A stretch of 64,000 bases of DNA, taken from assembly GCA_023091735.1 (NCBI GenBank), contig JALKBU010000028.1, positions 1-64,000 of the forward strand. Reading direction: 5' to 3'. Source of the stretch: Trichomonas tenax. Taxonomy: Eukaryota; Parabasalia; Trichomonadida; Trichomonadidae. Both the position numbers and the translations under genes were made by a program. The notes beneath the pieces are model-generated. The model was given only the letters and a program-made list of their open reading frames with translations, made no database searches and was not told the DNA's origin. Shown here piece after piece: positions 52,380 to 62,617 of this stretch (the stretch's first letter is position 1; each line of letters begins with the position of its first letter).

Positions 52380-53314
52380 AATTATGCTTAAATGTGAATG
52401 ATTCATTACTTTCATGTTAACATCAACTCCATGCTCAACTAAATATTGAACGATTTCGAGAGACTTCATTTCGATTGCAATTAATAATAGAGTGTAATAT
52501 ATAATATTGATGAAAAAATGTTAATGATTGATAACATATCATAATGATGATAAAGCATGCTTGACCAAACTCGAATTTTAAATCAATCACATTCTCATTT
52601 CCTATTAGAACAAAAGGCTTCAAATTTCCCAAACAATAACACTTTGCGGGAATGATATTTCCATATAGTCCTTTTTCTCCAAAGTGCCAATTGAAAATGT
52701 CATTATGGCAATTATGATATTTAAACCCACATCCAATATTGTATGTCCATCACTATATAAAGGCATGATGATGCTTTTGTTACCACCCACAATTGCATGA
52801 ATAAATGATTGATCAGTCATTTTGCTTCCCATCAATATAAGATGTCCAAAACATTTTTCTGATCCATACTACATCAATCAATGATAATCCATTATTATCC
52901 TTTTTATCATAGTCTATATATTTGTCCCATGCAACTGAGTAGAAAACTGTTTTGCGTCGATAAATATTGATAACGGTTCTCCTTTTCGAGCTGAAAATAT
53001 GGTAATAAAAACCTGTTCTATTGAGGACAATTCTAAGATCTTCTTTTCGAGGAAAATATTTTAGACGAAGAAATGAAGATCTTCTATTTCTGTTTATCAC
53101 ACAAATAATGATGGATATTTTGAATTTCCCCATTTTCCAGTTGATTTTGGGTCAGAGATCGCATCAAACCAATGTGAACACTAAAGCAATCGGGAATTTC
53201 TATATCTCCGACTTTCTTGAACAATAAATCAGCGAAAGATGCCACATATTGAAAATAATCATCTAACACATAATTTGAATTTACGAACATGACCGTATGG
53301 AGTTTACACATCAT
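52380..53314 (-). pseudogene. DUF3447-type ankyrin gene, broken (second copy)
   Basis: On the minus strand the pieces follow the same order as in the pseudogene at 25360. An N-terminal piece with CFSVHIGLMRSLTQNQLENG comes first. FYSVAWDKYIDYDKKDNNGL then SLIDVV follows, and MMGSKMTDQSFIHAIVGGNK after that. Ankyrin units such as the one encoded around 52440-52480 (IAIEMKSLEIVQYLVEHG) complete it. Several stops and frameshifts separate them. The two pseudogenes derive from closely related parents and are in opposite orientation. Confidence 0.75.
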
Positions 53315-53564
53315 ATTCTGAAATCAAAAATTAATCAAGCAGCGATGAATTCAAGTTAAACATTTTCAGACCATAGTTATATTGCAAAAAGTGAATTTCA
53401 ATAGGGTATCTCTTATATTATCAAAAATGTAAATCAATTTGATATTTTTATTATAAGCTACTTTCAAACCATAGTTGTATTGCAAAAAGTGAAACCCACA
53501 TTAAGGAAATATTATATACGCAATAAAAATCATAACAAAGAAAATAAAGGGCGGTTTTGACATA

Positions 53565-55949
53565 ATGCAGGAAATCAAGAAAGATTGGATCAAGATCGGT
53601 CTTCTCGACTTCCAGCTGAAGTCACATTACGCGTTCAATCCCGCCATACTCAAAAAGAGCGGTGCATCAAAGATGATTCCTTATCCTTACGGCGGAATGT
53701 TCGTAAGGCTCTCTCGCGCAGCGAAAAACTATTTGAACTTCATAAACAACAGCGGCTACAACGTGTTCCCCCAAGTAGTTATTAAACCAGACAACGTGCA
53801 CTCGATATTTTGGTGGCACGACGGCAATGTCGGCATTTTACACTACGATTCGACTGTCTCTATGGTCTCCACGTTCGGGCAAATCATTAAAACTTACGAA
53901 CCTCCTGAAAAACTTACGATTTGCTGTGCCAAAGAATTTAATTTCGGTATCGCGTTTGTAAATGAAAAGAAAAACATCTTCGTGTTCAACTCCGAGAACG
54001 AGTCTTTTTATCAGTATGGCTCAATGTCGCCAAACTCTTTTCCTGCATTAATCGATTTTTCAGCCAAAGCAGATAAAGGCGTAGTTATCACAGAATCAAA
54101 TGAAGTATTCGTTTTCAACGCTACTGATATTACCAGAATCCAGACAGCGCCATCGATTCCTTCTCAACTTAAAATGCACAGCAGCGGAAAAGCTGTTGCA
54201 TGCATCAATGACTCCGGTCTATACATTGCACAGACAGCTGCTGCAGGAACAGTCAATTTCCAAGTCCAAGGAATCATTGATTTTGCTTGGCTCGATGAAA
54301 ACACAATGATAGTTGCAACACCTTCGCAAACAATCGCTATTCAGCTGGGATTCAATTCTCCGATCACTGTTCCAGTAGAAAGCGTTCATATGTTCGCAGA
54401 CGACGAAGATGGCGTTAGAATATATGCAAACGAAGTTTACACTCTCACGCCAATCGCCAAACCACTACAGCAACTTCTTTTACCAACAAATGCACACAGA
54501 GTCTCTCTCTTAGTTCAAGCATACCAAGCTTATCAATCAAATAACATCGCTTGCTATGCAATTCTCGATGAAAACAATCAATTACTTCAACAAACAGTCG
54601 AAAAAATCATCGCTGCAGCTCCTTATATTATGAACGTAAACATTGTCGAATCACTGCTCACAGCAGCAGCATTTGCCAAATACCAGATCCACAACTTCAA
54701 TCACGAAGAGTTTGCTGATACAATCAAGAGAGTTCGCTTACTCTTCTCGTTGAGAAGGCCACAGGAGGCTTCTGAGCAATATCGTACTGGTTTCTCATTC
54801 CTTACAACCGGAGCGATGTACGAACTCATCAACAAAGAATACTTCGTTTCATACTGCGCCAACATGAGATTCTTCGATCTCGCAGAGGCAATTACAAAGA
54901 TCGAAGGTTCGACAGATACTAGCGATATCGCTATGTCCTGGGCAATGCTCACTCTCTCGCGAGATCCATCAAGAGTCGATCAGGTACTTCAGAGAATTGA
55001 GCCATACCAGAAGATCGACTACAAGCGTTTGGCACTATTCGCTAAAGAGTGCGGAGCTGACACAAGCAATATCGTTGCAATCATTAAGCGTATCAGAGAT
55101 CCTGTTGAGCGTATCCGCATGCTCCAGCATCCATCGTACGACCAGCACATAGTTTCAGCACTTCATGAGTTGAAGGATGGCGATGCTTTCATCAGATACT
55201 TCTTCAGAATGCGCTTCACATCTGTAACAGATCGCTCAAAGTTAACTTTCCTCAACTCTTCATCTTCTGTTTTAGACCAAGTCATCGCATTCCAGCGCTT
55301 CGTTAACACATCTCTTCTCGAGCAGTGCAATGTTCCTCAGCAGAGAATGGCTGAACTCACAATGATTCACACAATTCCACCAGACCAATTCGGCAGACAA
55401 GCGCCTCACTTAGAACTCATCCTGAAGTACTTCCCGAAGGATAAAATCACTCCTTGGAGTGAGGCTCTCAAGCATCAGATTGCTGTTGATGAAATGCTAT
55501 CTGCTATTCCTCCTGGACCACAAGATGTCAACGGAACTGGTCCTGCACCATCTCCAAGACAGATTATGGAAAGAGCTCTTGTCGTTGATAACGAGAAGCT
55601 CTTCAACAAGGTTGCCAAAGAGTATGGCCTTGATGATAGAACAATAACAATGACAAAGTTGCGCACATACATGAAATATGAGCAGTTGAATTCTAAGCTT
55701 GCAGGCTTAGTTCAAGGTGTTTCAACAAAGATGCCTCTTGGAGCAATGGCGGATCTTCTTTTCGAAGGTCAGTTCGATAAGCTTGCTATTGTTGCCATAG
55801 AAAGAATTCCTAAGGCAGAAGATAGACTCCAGAAGTTTGTTGATAAGAAGCTTTGGAAGGAGGCTGCTGAAGTCGCCAAGACAATGAAGAACCCACCAAT
55901 TCCTTATCAGGAATTGAAAGATAGAGCTGACAGAGAGGCGGCGAAGTAA
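53565..55949 (+). CDS. VPS16: VPS16, core subunit of HOPS/CORVET
   Basis: 794 residues, close to the usual 830-840. The N-terminal half is a beta-propeller-like domain (residues 1-300, with SIFWWHDGNVGILHYDSTVS). The C-terminal half is an alpha-solenoid, with ESLLTAAAFAKYQIHNFNHE, VAIIKRIRDPVERIRML, KDGDAFIRYFFRM and near the end PLGAMADLLFEGQFDKLAIV. VPS16 binds VPS33 and tethers endosomes and lysosomes before SNARE-mediated fusion. Codon use is comparatively GC-rich at the 5' end. No obvious initiator lies before the ATG. Confidence 0.85.
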   Translation: MQEIKKDWIKIGLLDFQLKSHYAFNPAILKKSGASKMIPYPYGGMFVRLSRAAKNYLNFINNSGYNVFPQVVIKPDNVHSIFWWHDGNVGILHYDSTVSMVSTFGQIIKTYEPPEKLTICCAKEFNFGIAFVNEKKNIFVFNSENESFYQYGSMSPNSFPALIDFSAKADKGVVITESNEVFVFNATDITRIQTAPSIPSQLKMHSSGKAVACINDSGLYIAQTAAAGTVNFQVQGIIDFAWLDENTMIVATPSQTIAIQLGFNSPITVPVESVHMFADDEDGVRIYANEVYTLTPIAKPLQQLLLPTNAHRVSLLVQAYQAYQSNNIACYAILDENNQLLQQTVEKIIAAAPYIMNVNIVESLLTAAAFAKYQIHNFNHEEFADTIKRVRLLFSLRRPQEASEQYRTGFSFLTTGAMYELINKEYFVSYCANMRFFDLAEAITKIEGSTDTSDIAMSWAMLTLSRDPSRVDQVLQRIEPYQKIDYKRLALFAKECGADTSNIVAIIKRIRDPVERIRMLQHPSYDQHIVSALHELKDGDAFIRYFFRMRFTSVTDRSKLTFLNSSSSVLDQVIAFQRFVNTSLLEQCNVPQQRMAELTMIHTIPPDQFGRQAPHLELILKYFPKDKITPWSEALKHQIAVDEMLSAIPPGPQDVNGTGPAPSPRQIMERALVVDNEKLFNKVAKEYGLDDRTITMTKLRTYMKYEQLNSKLAGLVQGVSTKMPLGAMADLLFEGQFDKLAIVAIERIPKAEDRLQKFVDKKLWKEAAEVAKTMKNPPIPYQELKDRADREAAK

Positions 55950-55959
55950 GTTTTTATTT

Positions 55960-56323
55960 TTTAATAAAATACAATACTATTTCAATACATATAGTGTCAG
56001 GAAAACTATTTAGCATCTTAAGATAATAACAAAATTAGATCTCTTGAAAATATAACTCGATATAAGAACTTTACTGAATGAAGTTTCCGTGGTCAATTAA
56101 GGTTAAGTTTTCGCAAATTATGTTATAAAAATCAGCTCTGATAACTTATGGTATTTATTTAGAAATAGATACGTAAAATGATAATAGAAATATTTTAACG
56201 ATAGACGCTATATTTTATTATGAATAACAAACATATATCAAAACACATAATACAAGATTGGATGACAATGCAGAGTTATATCATATAAGAGAATATGTGA
56301 GTGTAAGAAATGAAATTTTCATA
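55960..56323. other. Intergenic spacer
   Basis: AT-rich spacer between convergent genes. Nothing is recognised. Confidence 0.5.
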
Positions 56324-56911
56324 TTAACAGCAACTAACTTCGCGTTCCTTTTTAACGCACATAGGCTTCTCACCTTCTCTCACACTTTCGAACACAGTTT
56401 CATCTGCGACATCTTCTGCAATTTTATTAAATAATTCGAGAATATTAGTGTTGTTTTTTGCAGAAGTCAAGAAGAAATCATAACCATTCTCTTTTGCAAA
56501 TTTCTGTGTTGTCATTTTTGATGCATCATCAGCGATATCTGATTTATTTAGAACAACATATCCATGGACCTTTAAATCCGGTGTTTTTTCAAGTAAGCCC
56601 TTCCACATTTTGAGATCTTCAATCGAATTCGGTTGTTCTGGGGAACAAACGAAAATAACTGCAGAAGCTCCACGTAAATACATAGGAATAATGCTCCTAA
56701 AGCGTTCCTGTCCGGCAGTGTCCCAAACGTTTAAGTTTAATTGGCCTTTCGGAGTATCAACGATTTTTGTGATATAAGCAGCTCCAATTGTTGGAACTGA
56801 ATCTTCGGGGAATGTCGATTTGTAAAACTGAAGAACGATAGATGTTTTGCCAACAGCCGCATTTCCAAGCAAAATGACTTTGCAGGAAGGCGTCGAACTT
56901 GATTCTGTCAT
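56324..56911 (-). CDS. Rab5-like small GTPase
   Basis: 195 residues. All G motifs are canonical: GNAAVGKTS, switch I with VPTIGAAY, WDTAGQERFRSI, NKSD and TSAK. The C-terminus ends in CC for prenylation. The AAVGKTS P-loop, the IGAAY effector and the YLRGASAVIFV stretch are typical of the Rab5/Rab21/Rab22 branch (early endosomes). It lies convergent to VPS16, with which Rab5-type proteins cooperate through CORVET. An initiator TCACTT lies at 56930-56935, 22 bases before the ATG. Confidence 0.88.
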   Translation of the reverse strand: MTESSSTPSCKVILLGNAAVGKTSIVLQFYKSTFPEDSVPTIGAAYITKIVDTPKGQLNLNVWDTAGQERFRSIIPMYLRGASAVIFVCSPEQPNSIEDLKMWKGLLEKTPDLKVHGYVVLNKSDIADDASKMTTQKFAKENGYDFFLTSAKNNTNILELFNKIAEDVADETVFESVREGEKPMCVKKEREVSCC

Positions 56912-56929
56912 TAAAATTTAAAGAAGAAA

Positions 56930-56935
56930 AAGTGA
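56930..56935 (-). promoter_or_regulatory. Initiator of the Rab5-like gene
   Basis: TCACTT on the minus strand within ATGTCACTTTTTC, with a predicted leader of 22 bases. Confidence 0.55.
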
Positions 56936-56959
56936 CATATTTCACAACCATTTTTGCAT

Positions 56960-57860
56960 TTTTGGTTTTGCCGCAGATTGAATTTCTAAAATTTTCAATA
57001 AAAATGCCAAATCACGAAAATTTTCCAAATACCATGGATCTATCATATACTTATTATATATTTCTAAAATCCTTAATCTGAATCAGTCGTATCGATTGAA
57101 TATTTTTGGTTGAAATATAATCTTCGATTTTTTTCCATGACCTCGTTTGCTATGATTCATTTTCATATATAAAAGTTATCCTTAAGTGTTCAACCTTAAA
57201 ATCGATGATTCATTTTAATTTTTCAATTTTTTATCTTTATCATGTTTCATATTTATTGATATACTTTCTTCTTCAAAAATAAATCTTGCCATATCTTGTT
57301 CCAGGTCAAACATATTTCAATGAGCTAAATCACACTTTAATCCCATTCATTTTATCATTTAGAATGTTCAACACATTGTGAAAGAGATTAATCGACATTG
57401 TTATAGCTATTTTTATCAACTCATAGTCTTTATCTTAACTATTGTTGCAATATCGATTGAATTTATACTTAGCATTGTATAATGAAATGTAGTCATAATT
57501 CGATCATTTAAATTAATGTTTGATGTTAATTCCCAAAATATAACATAGTATTATTCAAGTTTCAATTTCAATATTGAAACTTCATTTGTAAAACATTGGT
57601 TTGATCTTATAATTACAGTGATAATATATAGGCTATGATATGAGAGAACAATACATAGATATAAAATTATCTGGTTCCATGTTCAGATAAAATAATTTGA
57701 TTTACGATATAATTCCAAAATGAGAACACCTGTGTACCCAAAAATCTAATTACAAGTGAAGTATCGGTTAACTGCAAAACATCACTTGATCAAAAAAATA
57801 ATCAAAATTTTTCAAATCATTTTGTTTTCATTGCTTCATTTGAGCATTTTTCTAAATATA
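56960..57860. other. Intergenic spacer
   Basis: About 900 AT-rich bases between divergent genes, with nothing recognised. Confidence 0.5.
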
Positions 57861-57867
57861 AAATCTG

Positions 57868-57873
57868 TCATTT
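57868..57873 (+). promoter_or_regulatory. Initiator of the PDI-like gene
   Basis: TCATTT, with a predicted leader of 18 bases before the ATG at 57888. Confidence 0.55.
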
Positions 57874-57887
57874 TTTAAAAAATTAAA

Positions 57888-58586
57888 ATGCTTTTGATTT
57901 TATCCAAATTCGCTCTTCAGTTTGAACATCCATTTTCCGAAGTCATAACGAAAGAAAACCAGTTCGATTACATAGGCGCAAAGAAACCGGCCGTAATTCA
58001 CTTCTACGCACCAGATTGTCCACATTGTGCCGAATTTGCATCGACATGGAACGAAGTAACGAGAATGTTCAATCCACTTACGAACATTACATTCGCCACT
58101 GTCAATTGCGATCGCTATAAATCAGTTTGTGCCGCAAATGATGGACAAGCGACACCGACAACGAAGTTTTACGAACCACGTTCTAAAACAGGACAACAGT
58201 TCGGAGGCAAAGACGTCGTCGGACTGATCAAATTCATTAAGCGTTTCACAAATGTGTTGCCATACACGGCGCCTAATCATTTATGCTACGCGAAACCCAA
58301 CGAAATCGAGAAGCTTCTCAAAGAGAATGCTGTTTTCCTTGTTTTCGACAATCACAGAAAAGGTGTTTATAATCACACAGAAATAAGACAATGCGAGGAA
58401 AAGAGAAATGTAGACATTCGTGCACTTGATCCTATCGATAATGCAAAAGAGTTCAAGAAATATTGCGGATCACAAGAAAATTGTATGGTCCTTCTTCAGG
58501 GATCTAACGTTTACAGGTATGATGGACCAGTCCAGCAGGATGCAATCCTTGCATTTTTCGATGAAAAAGTTGCCGCCGACTTGTAA
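57888..58586 (+). CDS. Thioredoxin-domain protein (PDI-like, CPHC)
   Basis: 232 residues. A short hydrophobic start is followed by a thioredoxin domain with VIHFYAPDCPHCAEFA, whose CxxC (CPHC) is the redox-active site. The PDI-type VNCDRYKSVC and the cis-Pro region ATPTTKFYEP follow. The second half is a divergent thioredoxin-like domain without CxxC but with extra cysteines. It probably acts in ER oxidative folding. The cleavable signal is weak and no KDEL-type retention signal is present at the C-terminus (AADL). It is the only one of the three similar proteins in the window that keeps CxxC. Confidence 0.85.
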   Translation: MLLILSKFALQFEHPFSEVITKENQFDYIGAKKPAVIHFYAPDCPHCAEFASTWNEVTRMFNPLTNITFATVNCDRYKSVCAANDGQATPTTKFYEPRSKTGQQFGGKDVVGLIKFIKRFTNVLPYTAPNHLCYAKPNEIEKLLKENAVFLVFDNHRKGVYNHTEIRQCEEKRNVDIRALDPIDNAKEFKKYCGSQENCMVLLQGSNVYRYDGPVQQDAILAFFDEKVAADL

Positions 58587-58645
58587 ATTAATTTTTCTTT
58601 CTATATAAATCTCTAACAGTTTAAATAAATACATATAATATATTT

Positions 58646-60085
58646 CTATAGTCTTGCTTGAACGAACCATACATCAAATGGTTTGTCAATGTTCACCATT
58701 TCGCCATATCTAAGTATCTTAAATTGCAGTGTCACTTTATATGGTGAAAGAGAATGAACGACTTGTATTTTATAGGCGCCTTTATACATCAGTCCATTGC
58801 ATTCAAGTTCAAGAGGTGTGAAGGCAGCAGAAGATTGCACAAACAGCTTGTTTTTGATTGGATGAGAAAGCTTCGCTTGAATAGGAAGGAAGAATGTTAA
58901 TTGATCATAAACAAGTGCTGTCTGTGGAGTGTTTTTCTCTGGAAGTATTAAATTGACTGAGATCTTGTTGACTATTTTTGCGTCTTCGTAAGGGATAACT
59001 TGGAATCTTTCTTTCGATCTATCAACAATATAATCAACTGCATCACAAAGTCCAGGACACTCATAACTAAAGAATTTAGAATTACCTGGAAAATCTTGAA
59101 TTAGTTCTTCAATTTCTTCAAGATTCGCTGGTTGATTCTCCTCAACATATGTGACATCGGAGCAGCCTTCTATAATAGCTTCAATGGCCTCTTCATGTTG
59201 AGCAATTGTCGTTGGTAATGGAAAACAGTGAACTTTTCTTGCGGCGAATAATGCAGCGAGTGGAATGACTGTTGTCATCGAATATAGATCAATTTCATCA
59301 GGAATGATCTTAAGGATCTTGAGAACAGCCAAATGGAAGAAATACCAATTGTTCACACCAAAAGATTTTGCTGATTGAATATAAAGTGGTCTGTCATGCA
59401 TATGATTTTGCGCAGCACCAGCAATACCAGAAATCATCAATTCTACCTGGTGAATATCATCAACAAGAAGATATTTGACTAATGATAAACTTTCGAATCT
59501 ATTTTCTTGAATAGGATCATCCAACATAGCAATGACCATACGTATTTGTGCTTTCTCGATAGCGAACTTTGTATTATTCGCAGTTGTAATTTTTCGTAAT
59601 GAATTTACTGCAGCAGCACGAACAAGATTCGAGTTATCATTGAGCATCTGTGCCGCTGTTTTCATAACTTCACTCGAAAGTTCTTCATTCGATTTAAATT
59701 CCGAGTTTGCTAAAGCTTGAGTCGCAGCAACGCGAATCAGAGGTAATCTATCAGTTAGAAGAGTATCAAAAAGCCCATAATATGGGAATTTTTCGAATCT
59801 GAACTCCTGAAAATTAGGTTCTGGTTTGATGATTAATTGCTTAATGTATTCTGTTGGAATTGATATTGTTGAAGCGAATATTTGGACTGCGTTGAGACGA
59901 ACTACATCGTAATTTTCTCGACAAAGCTTAAATAATGAAAAAATATATGTTTTTTGTGTGTTCGGTGAAGCCGAAGGGAACTGTTTCTTAATGGACTCAA
60001 TGAATTCGAGTTTTGCATTGACGTTGTCGGACTCTAAAACCATTTTTTCAACATCAACAAATCTCAAATTTGATCCATAAAACAT
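58646..60085 (-). CDS. HEAT-repeat protein, possibly INTS4-like
   Basis: 479 residues. Armadillo/HEAT helices fill residues 10-290 (DVVRLNAVQIFASTI; LPLIRVAATQALANS; NLVRAAAVNSLRKIT; HQVELMISG). A C-terminal beta-sheet domain follows (about 370-479), with NLILPEKNTPQTALVYDQL and SLSPYKVTLQFKILRYG. HEAT repeats followed by such a beta domain are found in Integrator subunit 4 and in adaptin-like proteins. The pattern of VRxxA repeats favours INTS4, but I am not sure. If so, it would act in snRNA 3' processing. There is no membrane segment. Confidence 0.4.
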   Translation of the reverse strand: MFYGSNLRFVDVEKMVLESDNVNAKLEFIESIKKQFPSASPNTQKTYIFSLFKLCRENYDVVRLNAVQIFASTISIPTEYIKQLIIKPEPNFQEFRFEKFPYYGLFDTLLTDRLPLIRVAATQALANSEFKSNEELSSEVMKTAAQMLNDNSNLVRAAAVNSLRKITTANNTKFAIEKAQIRMVIAMLDDPIQENRFESLSLVKYLLVDDIHQVELMISGIAGAAQNHMHDRPLYIQSAKSFGVNNWYFFHLAVLKILKIIPDEIDLYSMTTVIPLAALFAARKVHCFPLPTTIAQHEEAIEAIIEGCSDVTYVEENQPANLEEIEELIQDFPGNSKFFSYECPGLCDAVDYIVDRSKERFQVIPYEDAKIVNKISVNLILPEKNTPQTALVYDQLTFFLPIQAKLSHPIKNKLFVQSSAAFTPLELECNGLMYKGAYKIQVVHSLSPYKVTLQFKILRYGEMVNIDKPFDVWFVQARL

Positions 60086-60459
60086 TATAATTTTTGAATT
60101 TCTTAACGACAGATAATCATATAATAATCAAAAATGATTATGCAGCAATGCATTTATAATTTTAAATAATTGTGATTTCAAATTAAACAATTCAGACGAC
60201 AAGACATCAAAATATGATAAGCATATAAAGATTTGAGCATACATAACAGTTATTAAATACAATATTTAATAATGATTTGATAAATAACAATTTTGATAAA
60301 AACATTGTGAAAATAGTGATTTTTTTGAAGATTTAAGCATATACCTAAAAGCTATTGTTTTCATATAAAATATTGATTTGAAATTTGGCGATTTAGACAT
60401 AAACATTTTGATACATAATAAATTTTTCAAGTTTTGATGTTATGTTTGAAAGTTTTCTA
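60086..60459. other. Intergenic between divergent genes
   Basis: Very AT-rich. Only the initiator at 60460 is recognised. Confidence 0.5.
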
Positions 60460-60465
60460 TCATAA
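60460..60465 (+). promoter_or_regulatory. Initiator of the thioredoxin-fold membrane protein gene
   Basis: TCATAA, which fits the looser trichomonad Inr TCAYWA, with a predicted leader of 10 bases before the ATG at 60472. Confidence 0.5.
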
Positions 60466-60471
60466 TATTAA

Positions 60472-61749
60472 ATGTTATTGATTTCATTTTTCTATCAGAT
60501 TTCAAATTCTCGTTCTATAGAAATGAACAAGAAGAGCTACGCAAAAATTTTCGGAAGAGAACACTTCAAAGCTATTTTTGCGTATGTTTGGGATAATAAA
60601 ATCGATGAAAGTCAGCAATTCTTTAACCAATGGTCAGCTTTATCAGATGCTGAGGAATATAGCTCTGAAATAACGTTTATAGATGTTCCATGTCACAAAG
60701 ATATCGAAACATGCCTAAAATTTGAAAATGAAAAACTTCCTCGTTTGATTTGGTACGAAAACTCACTCTCAACACCAAATATTTACAATGGAAAACTCAG
60801 CATCAACGAAATTACAGCGTTTATTAAAAACATTACTGCATCTCCGATAAATAAATTAACAAGAGGAAGATATGCAAGGCCAATTAAAGAACAAATTGAA
60901 ACAGAACTAAACAAAGATACAAATGATGGAGAGTATTTCATGTTTAACATATCATCAAATGATAAAGATTCGATTCAGACAGCAAAAGATATCGCGAAAA
61001 AGTATAAACATCTTCCTACACAATTTTTCTTGTTCAAAGACAAAGGTTTACACGCCCCTCATTTGATTTCATACAAAGGCGAAAAAACATTCAAATTAAT
61101 CGATCAATTCAATGCTAAGAGCATAGAAGCATTTATCATTCGCCGAAATATTCCATTGCTAACACAATACACAAATACAATCAGTGATATTTCATTTAAT
61201 TATAAAATTCCGATCGCAATCTTCATTAGACCTAACGAATTCGGACCTAAGATAGAGCCATTCGCTGATGTGATTGAGAACTACATGGCAGTCACACAAA
61301 CGAATTGCATACTCACTCCTTCAATTTGTAGCTATGTAAATCAGAAGCCAAAAGATTATGGTTACATAGCAATTGTTAACCGCTCATCATACACATTTTG
61401 GATCTATGATAAGCCACTAGATGAAAAATACATTGATTCATTTGTTGAAGATATCGTAAATCATCAATTAAAAGGATATGGACCAGGAATATGGATCAGA
61501 CCTCTTGTTAAGCCAGTCAATTTCTATTATATGATGAGAGAACGCGGGGGAATGCCTTTCTATACAATTCAAATACCTCTTTGCTTTACAACAATATTAT
61601 TCTGCTTCACTATTTGGTATAAAGCAGATAGCATTGTATTTTACGTTAATTGGATTAAGTCGATTCAAGAAGAGAAGAGAAAGAAGCGAGAATATCTTGC
61701 TGAACTCGAAAGACAAAAGAAGAATAGATTGAACTTGAAGAACAGATAA
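60472..61749 (+). CDS. ER thioredoxin-fold membrane protein without CxxC
   Basis: 425 residues. A signal-like start (MLLISFFYQISNS) and a thioredoxin-like domain follow, with IDVPCHKDIETC in place of the PDI VDC...C strand and then LPRLIWYE, but no CxxC. Further thioredoxin-like repeats reach residue 350. A single membrane segment (PLCFTTILFCFTIWY) precedes a highly charged cytosolic tail (EEKRKKREYLAELERQKK). The topology resembles transmembrane PDI-related proteins. It is probably a redox-inactive ER chaperone. It shares the paired-cysteine strand with the genes at 5851 and 57888. Confidence 0.65.
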   Translation: MLLISFFYQISNSRSIEMNKKSYAKIFGREHFKAIFAYVWDNKIDESQQFFNQWSALSDAEEYSSEITFIDVPCHKDIETCLKFENEKLPRLIWYENSLSTPNIYNGKLSINEITAFIKNITASPINKLTRGRYARPIKEQIETELNKDTNDGEYFMFNISSNDKDSIQTAKDIAKKYKHLPTQFFLFKDKGLHAPHLISYKGEKTFKLIDQFNAKSIEAFIIRRNIPLLTQYTNTISDISFNYKIPIAIFIRPNEFGPKIEPFADVIENYMAVTQTNCILTPSICSYVNQKPKDYGYIAIVNRSSYTFWIYDKPLDEKYIDSFVEDIVNHQLKGYGPGIWIRPLVKPVNFYYMMRERGGMPFYTIQIPLCFTTILFCFTIWYKADSIVFYVNWIKSIQEEKRKKREYLAELERQKKNRLNLKNR

Positions 61750-62260
61750 AGTGTTTATTTTAATTATCATAAATATTTTGATTTCCAGTGGAATATTGAG
61801 CAACATCAAAAATAATCATTTCAAAAGCATTAGATAGTAGTATTTTATCAAAATGATGGGCGAATCAATGTGACATAATAGTGATGATAAAATGAGTTTG
61901 ATTGATACTTTGTTCGCCGCTCGGATTGTATTGAACCTACAGAAGCATATAGAATCAAGAATTTGAGTTACATCAAATGGTCTAAACTTGAAATATATTC
62001 TTTTGTTAAGATCATAACTTTAACATGTGATATCGAGGATTCATTAACTAATTGAAGCAATGCCAAAATCAGCAAATGTAATTACTCAATCCAAGCACAG
62101 TTGTTCTCTCTAAAACAAAATAGATCTTGCGATCAAAATTCTTTAAACATGAAAAACATGTTTTTAATTGCCTAAATGTTATGAAGCATATCTAGAAAAG
62201 ATTGATAAAGATTTAAAACATGTCGAAAGATGAATAATAGGTTTATACAAAATAAAAAGT
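61750..62260. other. Intergenic spacer
   Basis: AT-rich spacer between convergent genes. Nothing is recognised. Confidence 0.5.
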
Positions 62261-62617
62261 CTATTTCTGCTTTGGAGCGTTAAGAATGTTATTAAGCTTG
62301 TTGAGCCTTGCCTGAACATTCATAATTCTCTTCTTGCATGCTTGAACTCTGGAGATTGAATTTTGTATTTGTCTAATTCCGTATGGATAGTTTGGTAATG
62401 CGGATAATTCCTTGATCTGATTTATGCTCTCCTGAAAATAGTCAACTTTAACTGTCAATTTAACCTGACTTTCGAGGGCATCCTTCCAAATGCCTTGTGC
62501 GGCATTAAGAAGCATCACCATTTTCTCTTTGAGGAGTTCTCCATTTGGATCTTTCGGAAGTTCTTCCTTCTTTTCTTCTGTTTGAACGACTTCCTGCTCT
62601 ACTTTTTCCTCACTCAT
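62261..62617 (-). CDS. Small coiled-coil protein, Snapin-like
   Basis: 118 residues: a Glu/Lys-rich disordered start (to about 25), then two helices. The segment from VKLTVKVDYFQESINQIKEL to PYGIRQIQNSISRVQACKKR and RLNKLNNIL resembles Snapin, whose second helix also follows a DPY-like turn with a run of Arg and ends RLxxLN. Snapin is part of BLOC-1 and BORC, which act in endosome and lysosome positioning. The resemblance is by pattern only. A TGACATATAAA variant of the upstream motif lies near 62664. Confidence 0.4.
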   Translation of the reverse strand: MSEEKVEQEVVQTEEKKEELPKDPNGELLKEKMVMLLNAAQGIWKDALESQVKLTVKVDYFQESINQIKELSALPNYPYGIRQIQNSISRVQACKKRIMNVQARLNKLNNILNAPKQK

